Notes under the pieces: generated by a model
What the model was told of the DNA's origin: nothing
The model's database searches: none
The model's input: the letters and a program-made list of their open reading frames with translations, nothing else
Position numbers and translations under genes: made by a program
NCBI RefSeq assembly: GCF_009017415.1
Contig: NC_092409.1
Coordinates: 124,001-188,000 of the forward strand
DNA from: Aspergillus flavus
Lineage: Eukaryota; Ascomycota; Eurotiomycetes; Eurotiales; Aspergillaceae
Direction of reading: 5' to 3'
DNA length: 64,000 nucleotides
Shown here: in pieces, positions 31,979-43,042 of the stretch
Layout: each line of letters opens with the position of its first letter
Numbering within the stretch: the stretch's first letter is position 1

Positions 31979-32806
31979 TTAGTTGCGGACACCACTGTGG
32001 GCACCACCGTGCCAGGTCTTAGTCTCAGTGGGAGCGGGTCCATTGCCAGTCCCTGTCGGCTTGGTGTGGGTGGGGTGGGATCCAGTGCCCGTGGGCTTGT
32101 TGGTCTCAGTGGTGGAGGGGACCTCGGTGGTTGTGGTCTTCTCGGTCTCAGTGCCAGTGGGCTCTGCGATGGGAGGGACCACGATGGTAGTAGTGTAGCC
32201 CTGAGTGTTGGTATAAGTAATGGTCTCGCAGCGCTCGCAGTGGTGTCCGCCCTGGCCACCGGGAGCAACGGTGTTGGTAGCACCAGAGCCCCCGTTGCCG
32301 ACAGTGACATACACGGTCACGGTGGAGGCAGGAGGACAGGTCTCGGAGCCATGACCACCACTGGGAGCAGGGGCGACAGTGGTCTCGGCAGGGGCAGTGG
32401 GAGCGGCAGTAGGGGTGGAAGTCAAGACAGTGGTGGTGGTGTAGCAGGTGGTAGTCTCATAGGTAGAAGCAGTCACCCAGGAGCTATAGTAGGTAGTGCC
32501 ACCTTCGGTGTGGACTGGGGTGGAACAGGGCTTGAAGGTCGTCTTGGTAATGGTGTCGGTGATGGTTGAGGTCACAGTAGTTCCGGGAACAGAGCCAGAG
32601 CCTCCAGAAGCGGTGGTAGTCTGAGACTCACCACCCTTTCCTGTCTCCGTGGGCTTCTCTCCGCCGCCACCGCCGGTGGGAAGAAGGGTATGAGAGTGGG
32701 TGGCGCTGTGAGAGGGAGAAGTTGTATTAAAACCGCGAGGGAAAACTCCCGGCAACGCGAGGGCAGAGCCGGCGAGGGTAGACAGCAAGAGTACAGAAGA
32801 ACGCAT
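31979..32806 (-). CDS. Thr/Ser-rich secreted cell-surface protein
   Basis: One exon of 275 residues. A signal peptide covers about residues 1-17 (SSVLLLSTLAGSALALP). The mature part is dominated by Thr, Ser, Gly and Pro, with stretches such as TTTASGGSGS and PTAAPTAPAETT, so heavy O-mannosylation is expected. A central portion contains YYSSWVTASTYETTTCYTTT and STVTVYVTVGNGG, similar to the Thr-rich repeats in fungal wall proteins. There is a CERC pair near residue 190. The C-terminus is hydrophilic with no hydrophobic GPI tail, so it is more likely secreted or wall-associated by other means. Reading the opposite strand gives a Gly-rich frame that is only a shadow. Confidence 0.75.
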   Translation of the reverse strand: MRSSVLLLSTLAGSALALPGVFPRGFNTTSPSHSATHSHTLLPTGGGGGEKPTETGKGGESQTTTASGGSGSVPGTTVTSTITDTITKTTFKPCSTPVHTEGGTTYYSSWVTASTYETTTCYTTTTVLTSTPTAAPTAPAETTVAPAPSGGHGSETCPPASTVTVYVTVGNGGSGATNTVAPGGQGGHHCERCETITYTNTQGYTTTIVVPPIAEPTGTETEKTTTTEVPSTTETNKPTGTGSHPTHTKPTGTGNGPAPTETKTWHGGAHSGVRN

Positions 32807-35415
32807 GGTGCCTTGGACTGAATAGATCAGCTACCTAAAAGAAGATGCGAAGGCGAAGGGCTGCTAAACGAAGGCTAGAATCGAGTGAGAAGAAACGACC
32901 GTAGTGCTTGGTATTGGTGGTAAGCTAACGCTAGAGTGCAAGACGTATAGATCTAGAAAGACCATGAAGAAAAGGCAGATCGCCTCGTCTTTATATAAGT
33001 CGGTCACGATATGCTCCCACACGACTTGTACGTAATAGCAGCACACCCGCACTTCCCCAAAAGAGAAAAGAAAATTCTATAGCAGTCACCCCATTGACCG
33101 GCAACACCGGAGGTCCGGAGGCCTCAGACCCCTTGGCCCTATAGAAGAACCGTTTTAGGGACTATTGATTTTCGGATCCACAAGCGTAGCATTAGACCCT
33201 GTGGCGACTCCACTTCGGCTCTTTGCCGACGTCGAGGAGAATTTTCCCGAACGCCGCACAGCTGCGAGCTGTCAGTTCTGTAGATCGCGTCATTGGCTGT
33301 GCATGAACATCTCAGGCTTCCTATTCGGCCGTACCGCTAAAGGTCTCAGAAGGTGGTGTAAAAATAGGACATTGTACCGACCCTCAACATATCAGGGTCT
33401 TCAAGGTGATCCATGGTTTGCTCGTCAACAGCCGCTAAGCGAATGTGGCGCACTGCCGCCAATCCAAATCTGAGGCCATCGCGAAGAGCCGACAGAGACT
33501 GGCAGATTAGACGTCATGGAGGATGGAGCTCAGCATTCGACGGTCTCCCTTACTAGCGCAAAAAATGCCCCTAGTCGGGACGTAGCATGCAAGCAAGATC
33601 TTCGACACTGCAATCTCGATCACCCTTTGCAGCCCCTTGTAGGTGGTCTAGCATGATAGTTTGGAAGCACCAACATCTATAATGAGAGCTCAAGAATACT
33701 ATCCACATGATCAATGACTTCACTTATTCCATGAAGACACCATTTTCGAGAAACGGCAAGTGTGGCTGAGACATCAGTGCGGGTGTCGTTCGATTGTGCG
33801 GTATGATTAGTGGAGTTCCGGATATTCTGAACTGACTTTTCGTATCCAAGAACGTCTAGAACAATCGTTTCCTTCCACCCACCCATGGGCTCATTGATCT
33901 CTTGCCTTAGCCACGACGATACTCGACTGGGGAACAGAATGTGTTTTCCGCGACAAATTAAGATCACGGCTAAGAAATCCGATCGGTCTAGCCTCTGCAA
34001 CATGCTCATGCAACCGTCGTATAACAACCTTGTCTTGGTTAAAGATGGCTGTATGACTCGCCCTTGGACGTAATGACAAGTGAATGAACTGAAGTCTGGA
34101 GAGGATGGTGTTCTTGGACTGGAGAAGATACCGCGGCTCACGTTTTGGGAACGGTTCGGATGGCGACAGACATAGTGGATATTCTTGCCGTTGCCTCAGT
34201 AATACGTAGCAGGGGCTGTTCCACCACAGATAGTCTGTCTGGTCCGTGCTCGTCTACTTGTGAGTTTCGATTCTGCGGTATGATCCTTCGGTTGCTTCGC
34301 TGCGGCGGCCTTCCGCTTTCCTTCATTCCTTAGAGGCAGAGTTAGACCAGGCCTTAGCGCAATAACACGGCATGCGTACTTGCTAAGCTGTCCGTAACCG
34401 CTGTAGTATGACATCCCGCTGCTCTGCACTTCTCGCACACCATCACTGACAGTAGTAGGTGTGTGATGCATTGCTTGTTGTCTTGTCCTATTATCATCTG
34501 CCGTTGGCAACATGAAATCCACAAGAATTCGTCGGAAGCTCTTCATCACCCCTAGGTGAATCGGATACGCCCTTGCCGATCTTCATCAACTGCACCTTGA
34601 ACGGATAACTGGCTTCGAACCTGCAAGTCGCCTCGATCGCATTAACCCTGCCTCGCTTGTACTCGGCTCAGTAAGCATGGTGGCAACGCATCGAAAACGA
34701 TAAAGCCGAACATATTATAAGCAATTGATGTCGTCCTTGGGCAGTCTAGCATAGTCAAGCAGAACATTGCAGCAGGCGTCATCTATTACCTATATGAGGT
34801 CAACCTGACATTATTCGTGACACCCGCGAGGAAGCTTGAATTCTCATATGGCACGGTCGGAAAATACGCTAATATGACATTACTCTTAGTTCGTCTCCTG
34901 GGTATGATAATATAGACTGTTCTTTATGATGGTGATTTGCAGTGGCCAAAAATGACGATACATTGGGGTTAATGAGGGTTATGATCGGTCGCGTGATACA
35001 TCCAGCTGGAGTGCGTAGGAGAGCGCTTCAAGTGAAGAGGGCAGAACGGAGGAAACTTATAGGCAGCCGTCAGGCTATGCGCATAGGATTCGAAACAAAA
35101 TGCCCACATTAAGGGAACGATCGACGTATTTGTTCTTCATGCCATTGGCCTTCTCCCCTGTAGGTCCTACGCATTGCCCCGTTGATCGTCGCTTGGCACC
35201 GGAGGCCCGGATGGATTCCGCTTCAATCCGACTGTACATCAAACTACATACATTTTACGTCTGACCGACAATTCTGTCGTTGGAACAGAAAGCTAGAGAT
35301 TTGATCTCTTATGGGAGCAGACACTTACATGGAGAGATATTATTCAACTTTAACCAAGCTACCCACGATGGCAATATTGTAGCTCTAGAACGCAACCCAA
35401 TCAAGTCATGTATCT
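32807..35415. other. Large intergenic region, no gene assigned
   Basis: About 2.6 kb. Open frames at 33677-34141 and 34196-34549 (minus) lack recognisable domains. The first few hundred bases are the promoter of the secreted protein. Confidence 0.45.
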
Positions 35416-36181
35416 TTACTTCCCATGCACAAACAGCCTCTGGTTCACAGGATCAGAAGTCTTTTCGCGAGGGCCACCGATCGGCTTTCCGAAGACCAAC
35501 TGCGCCTTGAGACTCCAATCCGCAGGAACCTTCCATTGCTCGGCGATGCGATCATCAAACATTGGGTTATAATGCTGGAGACTACATCCGAGCCCTTCTG
35601 CTTCCAGAAGCGTCCAAACTAAGAATTGATCAGCAATGTACTCAAGGCCTTGTTAGACTTTAACTCACGGGCATATTGGTGCATGGCATTGGCATGTTCA
35701 GACCCTAGGAAAGATTAGTTCACAGGAGCGTTCAAGAATGAGTGTAAAGACATACACTGGGGAAACTTGTCTTTCAGCATAGGCCACTTTTCTTCTAGAG
35801 GCCGGATGGGTGCAGGATCCTCGTAGAACAGCACCTGTTGAAAGTGAGTTGACATCCTACAATTTATTCCGCTAGAATAGAGGTAATACTCACAGTCCCA
35901 TATCCCGCACGAAACATGGCGATCCGTGGCTTGTAGACTTTGTCAAACACTTCTAGGGGAACGGTTGAGCTGGCAACTTCATATGCTATATCCCACAGTT
36001 TCTGGTGCTCATCCTTCAGGAGCACGACCAGCCGCGATGTCTGACTGTTGAAGGGACTTGGAGTGTGCAGGACAACGTCGGTAAGCAATTCCTCTAGTCG
36101 ATCATCGGAGATAGTCGATTCGTTCGTCAGGGCATAGATGGTCCGACGGTCTTTGAAGCTGTCGCTGATGCTCTTGGTCAT
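35416..36181 (-). CDS. Nitroreductase family protein (fungal Frm2/Hbn1-like)
   Basis: Four exons, 36181-35894, 35834-35756, 35704-35669 and 35618-35416, with introns of 59, 51 and 50 nt, give 201 residues, the length of the yeast Frm2/Hbn1 group. The start SFKDRRTIYAL carries the N-terminal R-R-T FMN-phosphate contact. HTPSPFNSQTSRLVVLL holds the PSxxNxQ flavin loop. GYGTVLFYEDP follows, and the C-terminal part has EGLGCSLQHYNP and LKAQLVFGKPIGGPREK, the G-x-x-x-G-x-x-x-E-K tail. It should bind FMN and reduce quinone or nitro compounds with NAD(P)H, and the yeast relatives are linked to lipid and oxidative stress. The tiny 36-nt third exon was needed to keep the frame. Confidence 0.9.
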
Positions 36182-36842
36182 TTTGTACACTAAGAGATAT
36201 TGACTTAGGGACACTGTGAGAAAGGTAGATTGTGCAAAATAATGACAGGGACATGGCAGGGGTGCTTGAGGGAGAAATAGTCGTGATGCGCATCACTCAA
36301 GATTGTAGGAATGGGGGCCGGATTGGGGGGCTGAGCAGGCCTCATGGAAATGCGCGTATCAGACGTTCTCATTGAACCAAGCTATTTTAGTGCAACACTA
36401 TTTTTTCTTCATCTTACGGTAGAGTGAATGAGGTGTAGGTTCAGGATGTACGGAGATAGCAGGAGGTAAGCCCTAAATCCTGATGGCACTCTGATTGCGC
36501 CCGTATCGTTGCAAAAAGGCAAGGATCAGCTCCGCCAGGCAATTTGACGCGGGACAAGAAGTGGTCTATTCCCCATACGTAAAGGTTAAATATCAAGATC
36601 AGCATGAGACAATTGGACTGCACAAATGTGTAGGGCGGCTAATGAGGGCTATGGTCGTCATTCTCCGGTTGGGGTTTTGGCATATAGGAGAACAGGAGAT
36701 AATCTTAATTAGGGTAGTAGGTAAATTTAACATCTAAAATGGCATAAACAGAGAGAGCACAAAAGTTATCAATACCGAATTCAGAGTAATGGGGACAATT
36801 GCCTCGGCAAAGGAAGCCAACCAAGCAAAAACAAAAAGAAGT
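36182..36842. other. Intergenic, nitroreductase promoter side
   Basis: No gene recognised between the nitroreductase start and the tRNA gene. Confidence 0.5.
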
Positions 36843-36915
36843 GGTCCCAGGGAGGCTCGAACTCTCGACTTCTGAGTTATTAGCTCAGCACTCTAACCAA
36901 CTGAGTTATGGGACC
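36843..36915 (-). tRNA. tRNA-Ile (anticodon AAT)
   Basis: On the minus strand the 73 bases fold as a full cloverleaf. The acceptor stem is GGTCCCA/TGGGACC, the D stem ACTC/GAGT with a GG in the loop, and the anticodon stem CTGAG/CTCAG with loop CTAATAA, giving anticodon AAT. The T loop is TTCGAGC. The T stem GAGAG/CTCCC has one A-C mismatch. There is no intron. The acceptor stem and anticodon fit fungal tRNA-Ile. Confidence 0.92.
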
Positions 36916-37681
36916 AATTGTTGAAGAACGGGTTCGATAATTAATATTATCAACCTTTATGCTTATGAGCAGCTTCCCAATGTTATCTACGTTTTTTTTT
37001 TTTCGGCGTATTTCCTGAGCAGAAGTGTAAAGCTCTATGTTCATTGAATCAATCTCTATCTTTTTTTTAGTTCCTTTAGTTCCCTTCCTTCCTTTATTCC
37101 CAATTCAATAGGGCTGTGTTGTTAGTGCTCCATAAGGTGGTGTTTGTGTATGTTCACCATTTATATATAATCATCGCCATGAATGCCCATTGGCGTCTTC
37201 AGTCCGAGAAGCCCACTCGACCCAAAGCATGGAATTCGGTCTCTACTAATCTTAAAAGAAGAACAAGCAAAGGTAAAATATATATATTAAAGTAGGGATA
37301 CATCTTCCTCAAGGTAACCTAATCGAGCACCAAGGAGCTTTACAAACAAGCTAAAGTAGAATACAAAACCTGAAAGTTGTATAAGCTGCGATTAAGTCTA
37401 ATATTATATACAAACTCTCTCTGTGACAGCTTCATTGTTTTGATTGACACCTGCTTCAATTGAAATGACCGCTCTCCGTCCTTTATAGAAAAGTTATTAG
37501 CACCTACAACCACCTCCATTCGTAACCGGGGTCGCCCATACTTGCAGATGGAGGATTGATTGATTGTTGATTCTGACAACCAGTTGGAGCCTTGATTACT
37601 ATATGTGTCTAGCGATGTAGGCGATGCGCCTAGTCTAGTATCAAAGATTGTGCCTAGTCCCGCAGAAGACTCTTATTCTGA
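36916..37681. other. Intergenic, low complexity
   Basis: It contains T-runs at about 36991-37003 and 37062-37069 near the tRNA gene's upstream side and a TATATATA run at about 37279-37287. No gene seen. Confidence 0.5.
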
Positions 37682-38476
37682 TTATTTCTTCTCCCTCGTC
37701 AACGTATCATACATCGACCCAAATTCCGCATACCACTTATCCACAACATCCTGACTCATCCCAGGAGCAATCATACTATCCCCGCGTTCCAAAGCAGAGG
37801 TGAAGAACTCCATAAACTCCTCCACAGAAAGTGCATTAGGATTCTTATGCTTCTTATTATCATCCGGATCCTCCCGATCCCGATGCAAGTCCGTTCCCAC
37901 CGAAGGCGGCGCAATCTCAATGACCTTGATTCGCTCATACCCCCCACGCGCAAGTTGCGTACGAAGCGTCATGCTCCAGAAATGCAGCCATGCCTTGGTC
38001 CCATTATATACAGGATTGATAACGGAAAAGGGCACAAAGCCTAGAATAGAAGAAACATTCATAATCGTAGCCCCGTTCGGTTTGGTTTTGAAATGTTCCA
38101 GAAGACCGAGGGTAAGGTGCATTGGTCCACGGATGTTAATATCGATTTCTTGGTCTGCTTTTGCTAGGAAGTCGGTTGGGTCGTCTTTGAGGACCTCTAG
38201 TGGGCGCTGGACGCCGGCGTTGTTGATTAGGCAGTCGAGGTCGGGGTATTTTGCCGTGACGGTCGTGATGAAGGATGGGATTTGTGAGACCACGCCCGTA
38301 TCCAGGGTGAAATAGTCAGTTGCTCCGATCTCTTTAGCTGACTCTCGTAGTGTACTCTCCGTACGGCCGGCGATGATGACCTTTTTGCCTTTGCTTAGGA
38401 GGTATGCGGCAATGGCCTTGCCTAGGCCACCCCCTCCGCCGGTGACGAGAGCGCAGGAAAATGGTAGATCAGACAT
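37682..38476 (-). CDS. Short-chain dehydrogenase/reductase (DltE-like)
   Basis: An intronless gene of 264 residues. The cofactor motif ALVTGGGGGLGKAIAAYLL (about residues 9-27) is the TGxxxGxG loop. IIAGRTESTL suggests an Arg for NADP(H) preference. LINNAGVQRPLEVL is the NNAG motif. The active site is completed by IMNVSSILG (Ser) and PVYNGTKAWLHF (Tyr and Lys, Y-x-x-x-K). The C-terminal half has IKVIEIAPPSVGTDLHRDR, close to the bacterial and fungal DltE-like oxidoreductases. The substrate is unknown and the enzyme is probably cytosolic. It is transcribed away from the tRNA and is not obviously part of an operon-like group. Confidence 0.9.
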   Translation of the reverse strand: MSDLPFSCALVTGGGGGLGKAIAAYLLSKGKKVIIAGRTESTLRESAKEIGATDYFTLDTGVVSQIPSFITTVTAKYPDLDCLINNAGVQRPLEVLKDDPTDFLAKADQEIDINIRGPMHLTLGLLEHFKTKPNGATIMNVSSILGFVPFSVINPVYNGTKAWLHFWSMTLRTQLARGGYERIKVIEIAPPSVGTDLHRDREDPDDNKKHKNPNALSVEEFMEFFTSALERGDSMIAPGMSQDVVDKWYAEFGSMYDTLTREKK

Positions 38477-38831
38477 GGTGGTAGAGTTATGACAGCAAAC
38501 ACTCGATATTACGGATCAAATAAATGATAGAGAGAGGGCTATGTGCGATATAACGTTAAGATTTGTTATGCGCTCGGAAGTGGGCTCTCTCGGAAACAGC
38601 CCGAAATTCTTCCGGTTGACTCGGAGCTGTGCGCTTGAGTGGGTCTACCCATTCCAATGACGCACTTTTCATGCCATTATAATTGGGAAATCTGGAAAAA
38701 TTGGAGAATTCTGGCATTACGCCATGGACGTTTTTATACGATACCATACAAAGTGCTAAGCACTTCCAGATAGACAGATTAGGTATACGCCGAACCATGC
38801 AACACCATTACCACCACATCAAACACCGATA
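38477..38831. other. Short intergenic region
   Basis: Promoter of the SDR gene and 3' flank of the next minus-strand gene. Nothing else seen. Confidence 0.5.
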
Positions 38832-39510
38832 TCAAAACATCTTATCCTCAACGCTCACTCCGCGATCCAATGCGTCGGCTTCTTTGCGCAGTACATCGGC
38901 CCGGAATCGCCGGAAAGCGGTCTCAATCCTCTTCTTCTGCTCCGGGTCGGCAGTGATGGTGCGACTGCCACTAGCTGCTCCTCCCAAGAAGCCTACAACG
39001 AGTTTAGTTAGCACCCTGTGAATATATGTTGCACCACAGTCATCCTAAAGGTTGTGGTTAGGTCTTACCTAGCTCTCCACCCAAAAAGAGTCCACCAGCA
39101 GAAGCAAAGAAATATGTTGCGAAATCACCAAGCGTGGTTGGCTTCAGCAAGGGGGTAATATCCGGGATAGATTCTGTTCGCATCCTTATTAGTCTATTTG
39201 TATGAATATCAACATAGCTACATGATCACATACCTGTCCGACCATCGGCGAAGACCACTTGTGTAGGTCTCTCCTGCGCCCGAAAAACATCGAAGAAAGC
39301 CTTGCGCGAGCTGCGCAGTCTGAAGGCGACATAGAGACCCATACCAATTCCTACTGCGGAACCAATCCCAGTCCAAAAGGAGACTTTTGAAGCAGCCGAC
39401 TTCAAAGTATCGCGGTCTTCCTGTCGCAAGTCCTGCTGAAGGTGTTCATCGGCTAGGCGAGCCAATTCGTCGCTGCGGCGATTGCGAAAGGTAGCGAATG
39501 ATTGAGGCAT
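38832..39510 (-). CDS. Conserved small membrane protein, possibly mitochondrial
   Basis: Three exons, 39510-39234, 39173-39069 and 38992-38832, with introns of 60 and 76 nt, give 180 residues. The N-terminus (residues 1-40) is charged and rich in Arg, Asp and Leu. A hydrophobic glycine-zipper-like helix, FWTGIGSAVGIGMGLYVAF, follows. After a soluble loop containing PDITPLLKPTTLGDF, a second Gly-rich helix pair (GGLFLGGELG, FLGGAASGS) leads to a basic C-terminal helix. This resembles conserved Pezizomycotina proteins with two Gly-rich membrane segments, probably in an organelle membrane. I cannot name the family. It is divergent from the next gene with a 298-base shared promoter. Confidence 0.75.
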
Positions 39511-39808
39511 GCTGTATGAACTAGCTCTTGAAGTTTTAAGGTCAATTGATAATCTAGAGGAGTAATTGAGGACTTGTCTGGGTATAGGTTGAGAACACAG
39601 TGGGGGAGTTGAAAAGAGGATTATATATGTCGATGACGTCATGGATACCATGCCGTCACATGTGTCGGTGCCTGGTGATCGTTGTTGTTGCCTGGTGGCC
39701 TGATGGCACTCAGGCACTGGGTTTTTGTTACGTACCTGGGATTTTAGCCCCAATCTCTTTCAACACGCGTGTTCATTTTTCACGATAATCAGACAAGTCA
39801 CAGCGACG

Positions 39809-40488
39809 ATGACATTTCCTCCAGCCTCTGCTGGGCCCAATGCGGTTAGAGACTACATCTCTGACATTCTCCTCTTCAAGCATGACACAACTGCAGACTT
39901 TGCCAAAGAAGTAGCTAGTCGCTGGCAATTAGGTCGACCAAACGACCTGCGCCATGCATCCACTGGGACCTTCGAACGGGTTTTTGGAAAAGACATGGGG
40001 CATTTTCTATATCGAACAGTTCAAGAGGATATTAGGGAACAGTGGTACAACTCCACCGCCGGGGTGTTTAATTCGTGTATGTATTGATGGCTGTCACTGA
40101 GAGTGAGGATATTAATATCAGCTCAGGGCTGTTCATATTCTCCCTAGTGTTCTCCGCGTTCTTTCTCGTTAGAGCAACACGGACAAATTCATCTTCTACG
40201 AGTGCTGGTAAGCTCAATATATCTTCTCAATGCAAACATCGAAGCCCGGCATCGGCTGACTGTATAGCCTCCTTGCGCTACGCCGGCGCAGCATTCGGGC
40301 CACCGATGGTGTTCTGTGGAATTCAGGACCCGTACAGTCAATGGCAATTTCCTCGACTGTTCCTCGGTGGTATTGTAAGCTTCTTGACTGTTCTCGCGTT
40401 TCTGGTGGCTTCTATAGACCGGCGTATGGAGAAGCAGAAGGCAGACACAGAAGACAAAAAGCAGGGTGAAGTGAAACAGAAAGAGTAA
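39809..40488 (+). CDS. Uncharacterised membrane protein
   Basis: Three exons, 39809-40074, 40122-40207 and 40268-40488, give 190 residues. The first intron is 47 nt. The second (40208-40267) is exactly 60 nt with GTAAGC, a CTGAC branch and ATATAG-like end, and has no stop, so retention would insert 20 residues. The N-terminal 88 residues are soluble with DYISDILLFKHDTTADFAKE. Hydrophobic segments follow (GLFIFSLVFSAFFLVRA and LFLGGIVSFLTVLAFLVASI), with a Lys/Glu-rich tail. Function unknown. Its divergent partner is also a small membrane protein, so the two may be co-regulated. Confidence 0.65.
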
Positions 40489-40783
40489 TATATCTGTGGC
40501 GTGGTTGTACAGCAAGACTATGCACTGGTGATCACTCAGCATGGTCTGAGGAATACTGGTTGTATATTAAAAATGCACTACATGCTCTAGACGCCATAGC
40601 CTAGTATGTATATGACTATCTAATGGAGAGAGAAAAAAATTCAGCTGTATACAAAAATTCAATATCTAGCACAGTGTCAGTAAATTAATTGAGTAAACCA
40701 GCAACAAGTCCTCCCCACGGCCCCACTTTTTTTCCCACGGCGCTCGCGGGGTCATCGCAAATCCAACAAAAATAGCATTCTGC
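40489..40783. other. Short intergenic region
   Basis: No feature apart from the promoter of the Nudix gene. Confidence 0.5.
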
Positions 40784-41632
40784 ATGACAGCATTGGCAGC
40801 ATCAAGCAAAATGCCGGACTTTGAATACCAAAAACCCGTGATTCTCTCACGACGCACCTTGGTACGTATTACATCCTGACTAATGAGGAGAGTGCCATCT
40901 AACGATCAGGCATAGGACACCAAAGAAGCCGAATGGAAGAGATTAGTCAAGACAATCTATCGCGATCCTAATGGGGTGCAGAGAACCTGGGAATCTGCCG
41001 AGATGCAGGTAAAGTTCCTCCTTTGCCATGTGTTCAAAGCTTTGATGGAGCGAAGTAGCTGATTCAGTCGCACAGACTCGACCGGCGGACAGTGACTTCG
41101 ACGGAGTCAGTATCGTGGCCACTTTGAACAAGCCAACGGGTCCGGAACTGGTCTTATTAAAACAGTACCGACCTGCTCTGGACAAGGTGGTCATTGAGAT
41201 CCCCGGAGGCCTAATTGACCCCGGAGAGACCGCAGAGCAATGCGCGGTGCGGGAGCTCAAGGAGGAAACTGGTTTTGTGGGTGAGGTGGAAAGAATAAGC
41301 AGAACTCTGTTCAATTGTGAGTACTTCACCTGGCGTATCTCCCCTCACTATGTAATCTGTAACTAGGCCGCAGAAGAACTGACGCCCTGATAGCTCCCGG
41401 GTTCTGCAATAACAACTTCAAACTCGCTTATGTGAATGTGGACCTGTCTTTGCCGGAGAATCAGAACCCAAGCCCAGAGTTAGAGGAGGAAGAGTTTATC
41501 GAGGTCTTCACGCTCCCTATGAAGTCACTCTTTTTAGATATCAAGAGGCTCGAGAAAGAGGGCTTCGCCATCGAGACTCGGGTTGTTGCACTCGCGGAGG
41601 GTCTTGAGCTGGCCAGGAAATGGAACTTATGA
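40784..41632 (+). CDS. Nudix hydrolase, ADP-ribose pyrophosphatase (YSA1-like)
   Basis: Four exons, 40784-40861, 40916-41008, 41076-41316 and 41367-41632, with introns of 54, 67 and 50 nt, encode 225 residues, near the size of yeast Ysa1. The Nudix box GGLIDPGETAEQCAVRELKEETG (about residues 91-113) carries the REL-x-EE metal site. Upstream, VLLKQYRPALDKVVIEIPGG is the ADP-sugar pyrophosphatase signature, and LAYVNVDLSLPENQNP is characteristic of the Ysa1 subgroup. It should hydrolyse ADP-ribose and related sugars to AMP and ribose-5-phosphate in the cytosol or mitochondria. The in-frame ATG at 40784 was preferred; a second at 40811 would shorten it by nine residues. The neighbouring DERA gene also deals with pentose phosphates. 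Confidence 0.92.
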
Positions 41633-42256
41633 GTAGTCAAAGAAACCTCGCATTCTCAGGGTAGATGTAGAAGCTTCACTTTGCGTCGAGCAGAACTGGC
41701 GTTGCCTGGGAAATTGACCGAATTGAGATCAATTGTGCATACATTGAATGTTTTACTTGTCCCATAATCTAGCTCTGAGCGGCATAGTATCCCATTCACA
41801 GCTATAGGTTAACTGGAAGACTACTGCCCTCTGGATGTACTTTACCCATAGCCCACACGTAATGAAACCTTGCAGATTTCGTGATAATCATAGGCTCACG
41901 ACTGTGCGAGGCGTAAAATTCGAATGAGAAATAAACCCAAGAACCGATGCAATTTTAAAGCATACTTCATGTATTTTATTTTATTTTATTTTATTTTTTC
42001 CACTTGGGTGGCACTTTTGTGCTGCAAATCGAACGAACGGCATTTCCTCCGGGCAATTTATTCCGGTGGAATGAATTACCGAAAACAGTAACCCTTCCGG
42101 ATGAAGGACAAAAAGTCTCTGGTGGAGCCCTATCCATCCATGCAATATAAGAAGGTCAATTAGCAGCCGCATGAATAGATAGTTTATCAGTTTCAGATTA
42201 TAATTCTATAGTTTATTTACTACTACGGGATAACAACCATTGGATAATCTCTCAAG
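41633..42256. other. Intergenic with TATTT repeat
   Basis: It contains the 3' flank of the Nudix gene, a TATTT pentanucleotide run, and the promoter of the aldolase gene. No gene. Confidence 0.5.
41972..41996. repeat. TATTT tandem repeat
   Basis: About five consecutive TATTT units end in a T-run, a simple microsatellite in the region between the Nudix gene and the DERA promoter. Confidence 0.8.
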
Positions 42257-43042
42257 ATGTCTTCCAACACGATCACCGTGACCCTCCACCAACTCGCAAA
42301 AATGATCGACCACTCCCTCCTGCACCCGACCATGACCGACGAAGACATTGTTGCTGGTCTGCAAATCGCCCGTGCGAGCAACGTTGCAACCGCCTGCGTG
42401 AAGCCATACCTCATCCCACTCGCCAAGAAAGAGCTCGCCGGCAGCGACGTCCTCGTTTGTCCGGTGATCGGGTTCCCCCATGGCAACAGCACAACGGAAA
42501 TCAAAGTGATCGAGGCGACAGCAGCAGCCAAGGCAGGTGGCAACGAGATTGACATGGTCGTCAACGTGGGAAAAGTCCTTGGCGGCGATTGGGACTATGT
42601 GAAGGAAGAGATCCGTCAGATCAACGAAGCGGTTGTGGCTAATGGTGCCATTCTCAAGGTTATCTTTGAAAATGATTATCTCCAATCTCAGCATATCACT
42701 AGACTGTGTGAGATCTGCACGGAATTGAAAGTCGCCTTCGTTAAGACCTCCACCGGGTATGGCTTTGTCAAGCAGAAGGATGGATCATACAACTATCGTG
42801 GAGCGACGGTCAAGGATCTCAAGCTCATGAGGGAGAAATCGGGGAAGGATGTCCAGATTAAGGCAGCTGGGGGTGTGAGAACATTGGACGATTTACTGCA
42901 TGTCATGAGCTTGGGTGTGACTCGAATTGGCGCCACAGCGACCGTGGCAATTTTGGAGGAAGCGAAAAAGCGTGGAATTGGCAACGAGCTGGTGGAAGTT
43001 TTCTTCAAGCCAATGGCCGAGGATAGCACAGGCGCGTATTGA
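42257..43042 (+). CDS. Deoxyribose-phosphate aldolase (DERA)
   Basis: A single exon of 261 residues, the DeoC family length. LAKMIDHSLLHPTMTDEDI opens the TIM barrel with the D-H-x-L signature. VCPVIGFPHGNSTTEIKV, EIDMVVNVGKVLGGDW (Asp that activates the catalytic water) and FVKTSTGYGF, in which the Lys forms the Schiff base, are all present. QIKAAGGVRTLDD contains the second active-site Lys. It cleaves 2-deoxyribose-5-phosphate to glyceraldehyde-3-phosphate and acetaldehyde. A Zn2Cys6 regulator lies convergently downstream, but co-regulation cannot be inferred from that. Confidence 0.95.
   Translation: MSSNTITVTLHQLAKMIDHSLLHPTMTDEDIVAGLQIARASNVATACVKPYLIPLAKKELAGSDVLVCPVIGFPHGNSTTEIKVIEATAAAKAGGNEIDMVVNVGKVLGGDWDYVKEEIRQINEAVVANGAILKVIFENDYLQSQHITRLCEICTELKVAFVKTSTGYGFVKQKDGSYNYRGATVKDLKLMREKSGKDVQIKAAGGVRTLDDLLHVMSLGVTRIGATATVAILEEAKKRGIGNELVEVFFKPMAEDSTGAY

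Noticed and set aside
31826..32569. Gly/Ser-rich plus-strand frame of 247 codons
   Set aside because: It is the antisense shadow of the Thr/Ser-rich secreted protein, whose signal peptide shows the true strand.
33677..34141. 154-codon minus-strand frame
   Set aside because: Unrecognised, with no supporting features. It is kept as intergenic rather than called.
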